From: an uncultured Lachnospiraceae bacterium
Lineage (GTDB): Bacteria > Bacillota > Clostridia > Lachnospirales > Lachnospiraceae
Length of the DNA stretch: 14,318 nt
Reading direction: 5' to 3'
Assembly: GCA_910578115.1 (NCBI GenBank)
Contig: CAJTPO010000071.1
Coordinates: forward strand, 1 to 14,318
Shown here in pieces: positions 13,137 through 14,318 of the stretch. Below the pieces are notes generated by a model that was not told the origin of the DNA, ran no database searches, and saw nothing but the letters and a program-made list of their open reading frames with translations. A program made the translations under genes and the position numbers. The number at the start of each line of letters is the position of its first letter. The first letter of the stretch is position 1.

Positions 13137-14318
13137 ATGAGAAAGCATGAGAGCGGTCAAAAGGGAGCAGGCAGGTGGATCGTCAGAATAGAACTGGTCG
13201 TCTTGCTGGCGTTTGTGTGCGTTGCGGTCAGTCGGGAACTGCGGGGCAGGTCGGTGCGGCAGGAACAGAGAAATGAGATGGCGGATGACAGACAGGCCTC
13301 GGAAACCGGGGAGGCCATAGAGGTGTCCGCCACGGGCAACTATATCAAGTGGGTGGAATTTCACGCCACCTGTGAGGCGCTGGCGGCTGCCTATGATCTG
13401 GATGTGGCTACCTGCAAAGAGAAGATTCATTTAAACTGGATCGAGCTGCTGGCTTATGCGGGGGCGAAGCACGGCGGAAAATTTGACAGGAACAGTGTGC
13501 GGGAGATTGAGACGGTGGCCGGGAAGCTGCGGGACGGGGAAACCACCATGGACCAGCTGACAAAGGATATGGAGTATTATGAATACTATCTGGAAGCCTA
13601 CTCGGCAGTGCTCTCCGGCATGGTGGGGGAATTTTCCCTTGAGGAAGACGGAAAGTGGAAGCGGTATTATGGGCTGAAAGCCTTTTCCCCTGTTGCAAAA
13701 GGATTTGACTACAGCCATTATGATGATTTCGGATCATCCAGAAGTTACGGCTATTCCAGACCCCATCTGGGGCATGACATGATGGGGCAGATCGGCACGC
13801 CGATCATCGCGATCGAGTCCGGTGTTGTGGAAGCGCTGGGCTGGAACCAGTACGGCGGCTGGCGCATCGGCATCCGCAGTTTCGACGGGAAGCGATATTA
13901 TTACTATGCCCATCTGCGGCAGAATTACCCCTATGCAGAGGGGCTTGCGGAAGGGGACGTGGTTACTGCCGGGGATGTAATCGGCTATATGGGGCACACC
14001 GGCTACAGCGTGAAGGAAAATGTCAACAATATCGAGACGGTGCATCTGCACTGGGGATTGCAGCTGATCTTCGACGAGTCCCAGAAAGAGGGGAATAACG
14101 AGATCTGGATCGACTGCTACGAGCTGACGAAGTTCCTCTACCGCAGCCGCAGCGAAGTCGCAAAGGTGGAGGACAGCAAAGAGTGGCGCCGCGTGCAGGA
14201 GATGCAGGACCCGGAGGTAGAAAAAAGAGTTACTATTCAAGGTGCCCTGCACCCTGTTGCAGGGCATCCGGTCGATAACTTTACGGTTTCAGGCATCCAG
14301 CCCCTCGCCAAAGGGCGC
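13137..14318 (+). CDS. Membrane-anchored M23 (lysostaphin-type) metallopeptidase, 3' end outside window
   Basis: The frame is open for 394 codons to the last base, so the stop is not visible. A short basic N-terminus (MRKHESGQKGAGRW) precedes one hydrophobic segment (about 17-30), giving a type II anchor with the rest outside the cell. A helical region of about 140 residues follows. The M23 domain (about 200-330) has zinc ligands His210 and Asp214 in HLGHD and His303/His305 in VHLHWG, plus YYYYAHLR and GDVIGYMGHTGY. Such enzymes cut cross-bridge or stem peptides in peptidoglycan. From about residue 362 the sequence no longer resembles the family tail and runs through a GC-rich inverted repeat, so this extension may be foreign. 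The ATG has only a distant AAAGGG. The palindromic element ends 40 bp upstream. Confidence 0.88.
   Translation, partial: MRKHESGQKGAGRWIVRIELVVLLAFVCVAVSRELRGRSVRQEQRNEMADDRQASETGEAIEVSATGNYIKWVEFHATCEALAAAYDLDVATCKEKIHLNWIELLAYAGAKHGGKFDRNSVREIETVAGKLRDGETTMDQLTKDMEYYEYYLEAYSAVLSGMVGEFSLEEDGKWKRYYGLKAFSPVAKGFDYSHYDDFGSSRSYGYSRPHLGHDMMGQIGTPIIAIESGVVEALGWNQYGGWRIGIRSFDGKRYYYYAHLRQNYPYAEGLAEGDVVTAGDVIGYMGHTGYSVKENVNNIETVHLHWGLQLIFDESQKEGNNEIWIDCYELTKFLYRSRSEVAKVEDSKEWRRVQEMQDPEVEKRVTIQGALHPVAGHPVDNFTVSGIQPLAKGR
14241..14269 (+). repeat. Inverted repeat inside the 3' part of the M23 reading frame
   Basis: TGCCCTGC (14243-14250) and GCAGGGCA (14259-14266) form a perfect 8-bp stem, extendable by GG/CC with a bulge. 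No T run follows, so it is not an intrinsic terminator on this strand. It may belong to a repeat element that begins where the peptidase homology ends. Confidence 0.5.

Noticed and set aside
13734..14267. 177-codon minus-strand frame
   Set aside because: It mirrors the M23 domain, whose zinc ligands are clear on the plus strand.
1..14318. tRNA or rRNA genes
   Set aside because: No tRNA arms or rRNA-conserved blocks were recognised on either strand.

Overview
The window looks like a chromosomal segment of a gut-type Lachnospiraceae bacterium (Firmicutes, Clostridia). The grounds are Shine-Dalgarno-led genes, rho-independent terminators, and the gene types: long-form HPF, SH3b-NlpC/P60 hydrolase, CyuA, a membrane-anchored M23 peptidase and a GT2-GtrA fusion. 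This placement is inferred from gene character, because no rRNA or other phylogenetic marker is present.

Region 1 (1-1400) is accessory DNA. It opens with the C-terminal end of a tyrosine recombinase cut by the window edge. Next comes an AT-rich module with the classic layout of a type III (protein-RNA) toxin-antitoxin locus: a possible promoter, two 52-nt tandem repeats, a strong intrinsic terminator, and a ToxN/AbiQ-family endoribonuclease toxin. The toxin frame stays open upstream of its first usable start codon and still encodes conserved family sequence there, right up to the terminator hairpin. The usual RBS, ATG and first ~25 residues are gone, so this appears to be a 5'-truncated toxin beside an intact-looking antitoxin RNA.

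Region 2 (1400-5930) is a metabolic cluster. Two tandem URO-D-fold, MtaA-like methyltransferase genes are both damaged: the first by a frameshift at an A6 run and a short C-terminus, the second by an internal deletion of roughly 125 codons. An intact L-cysteine desulfidase (cyuA) and a GntR/FCD regulator follow. A convergent short-chain dehydrogenase overlaps the 3' end of the regulator by 21 bp.

Region 3 (5930-9730) is housekeeping. trxB lies behind an extended -10 promoter and a ~200-nt potentially structured leader. A secreted SH3b-NlpC/P60 cell-wall hydrolase has a good promoter and a perfect WalR-type direct repeat at its transcription start. hpf (ribosome hibernation) follows an unexpected cluster of three DnaA boxes.

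Region 4 (9730-14318) concerns the cell envelope. A polytopic GT-C-like membrane protein is followed 33 bp later by a GT2-GtrA fusion. Together they resemble a lipid-linked sugar donor synthase and an extracytoplasmic transferase. After a terminator there is a 102-bp near-perfect palindrome resembling a MITE. Last is a membrane-anchored M23 endopeptidase that runs off the right edge, so its stop codon is not visible.
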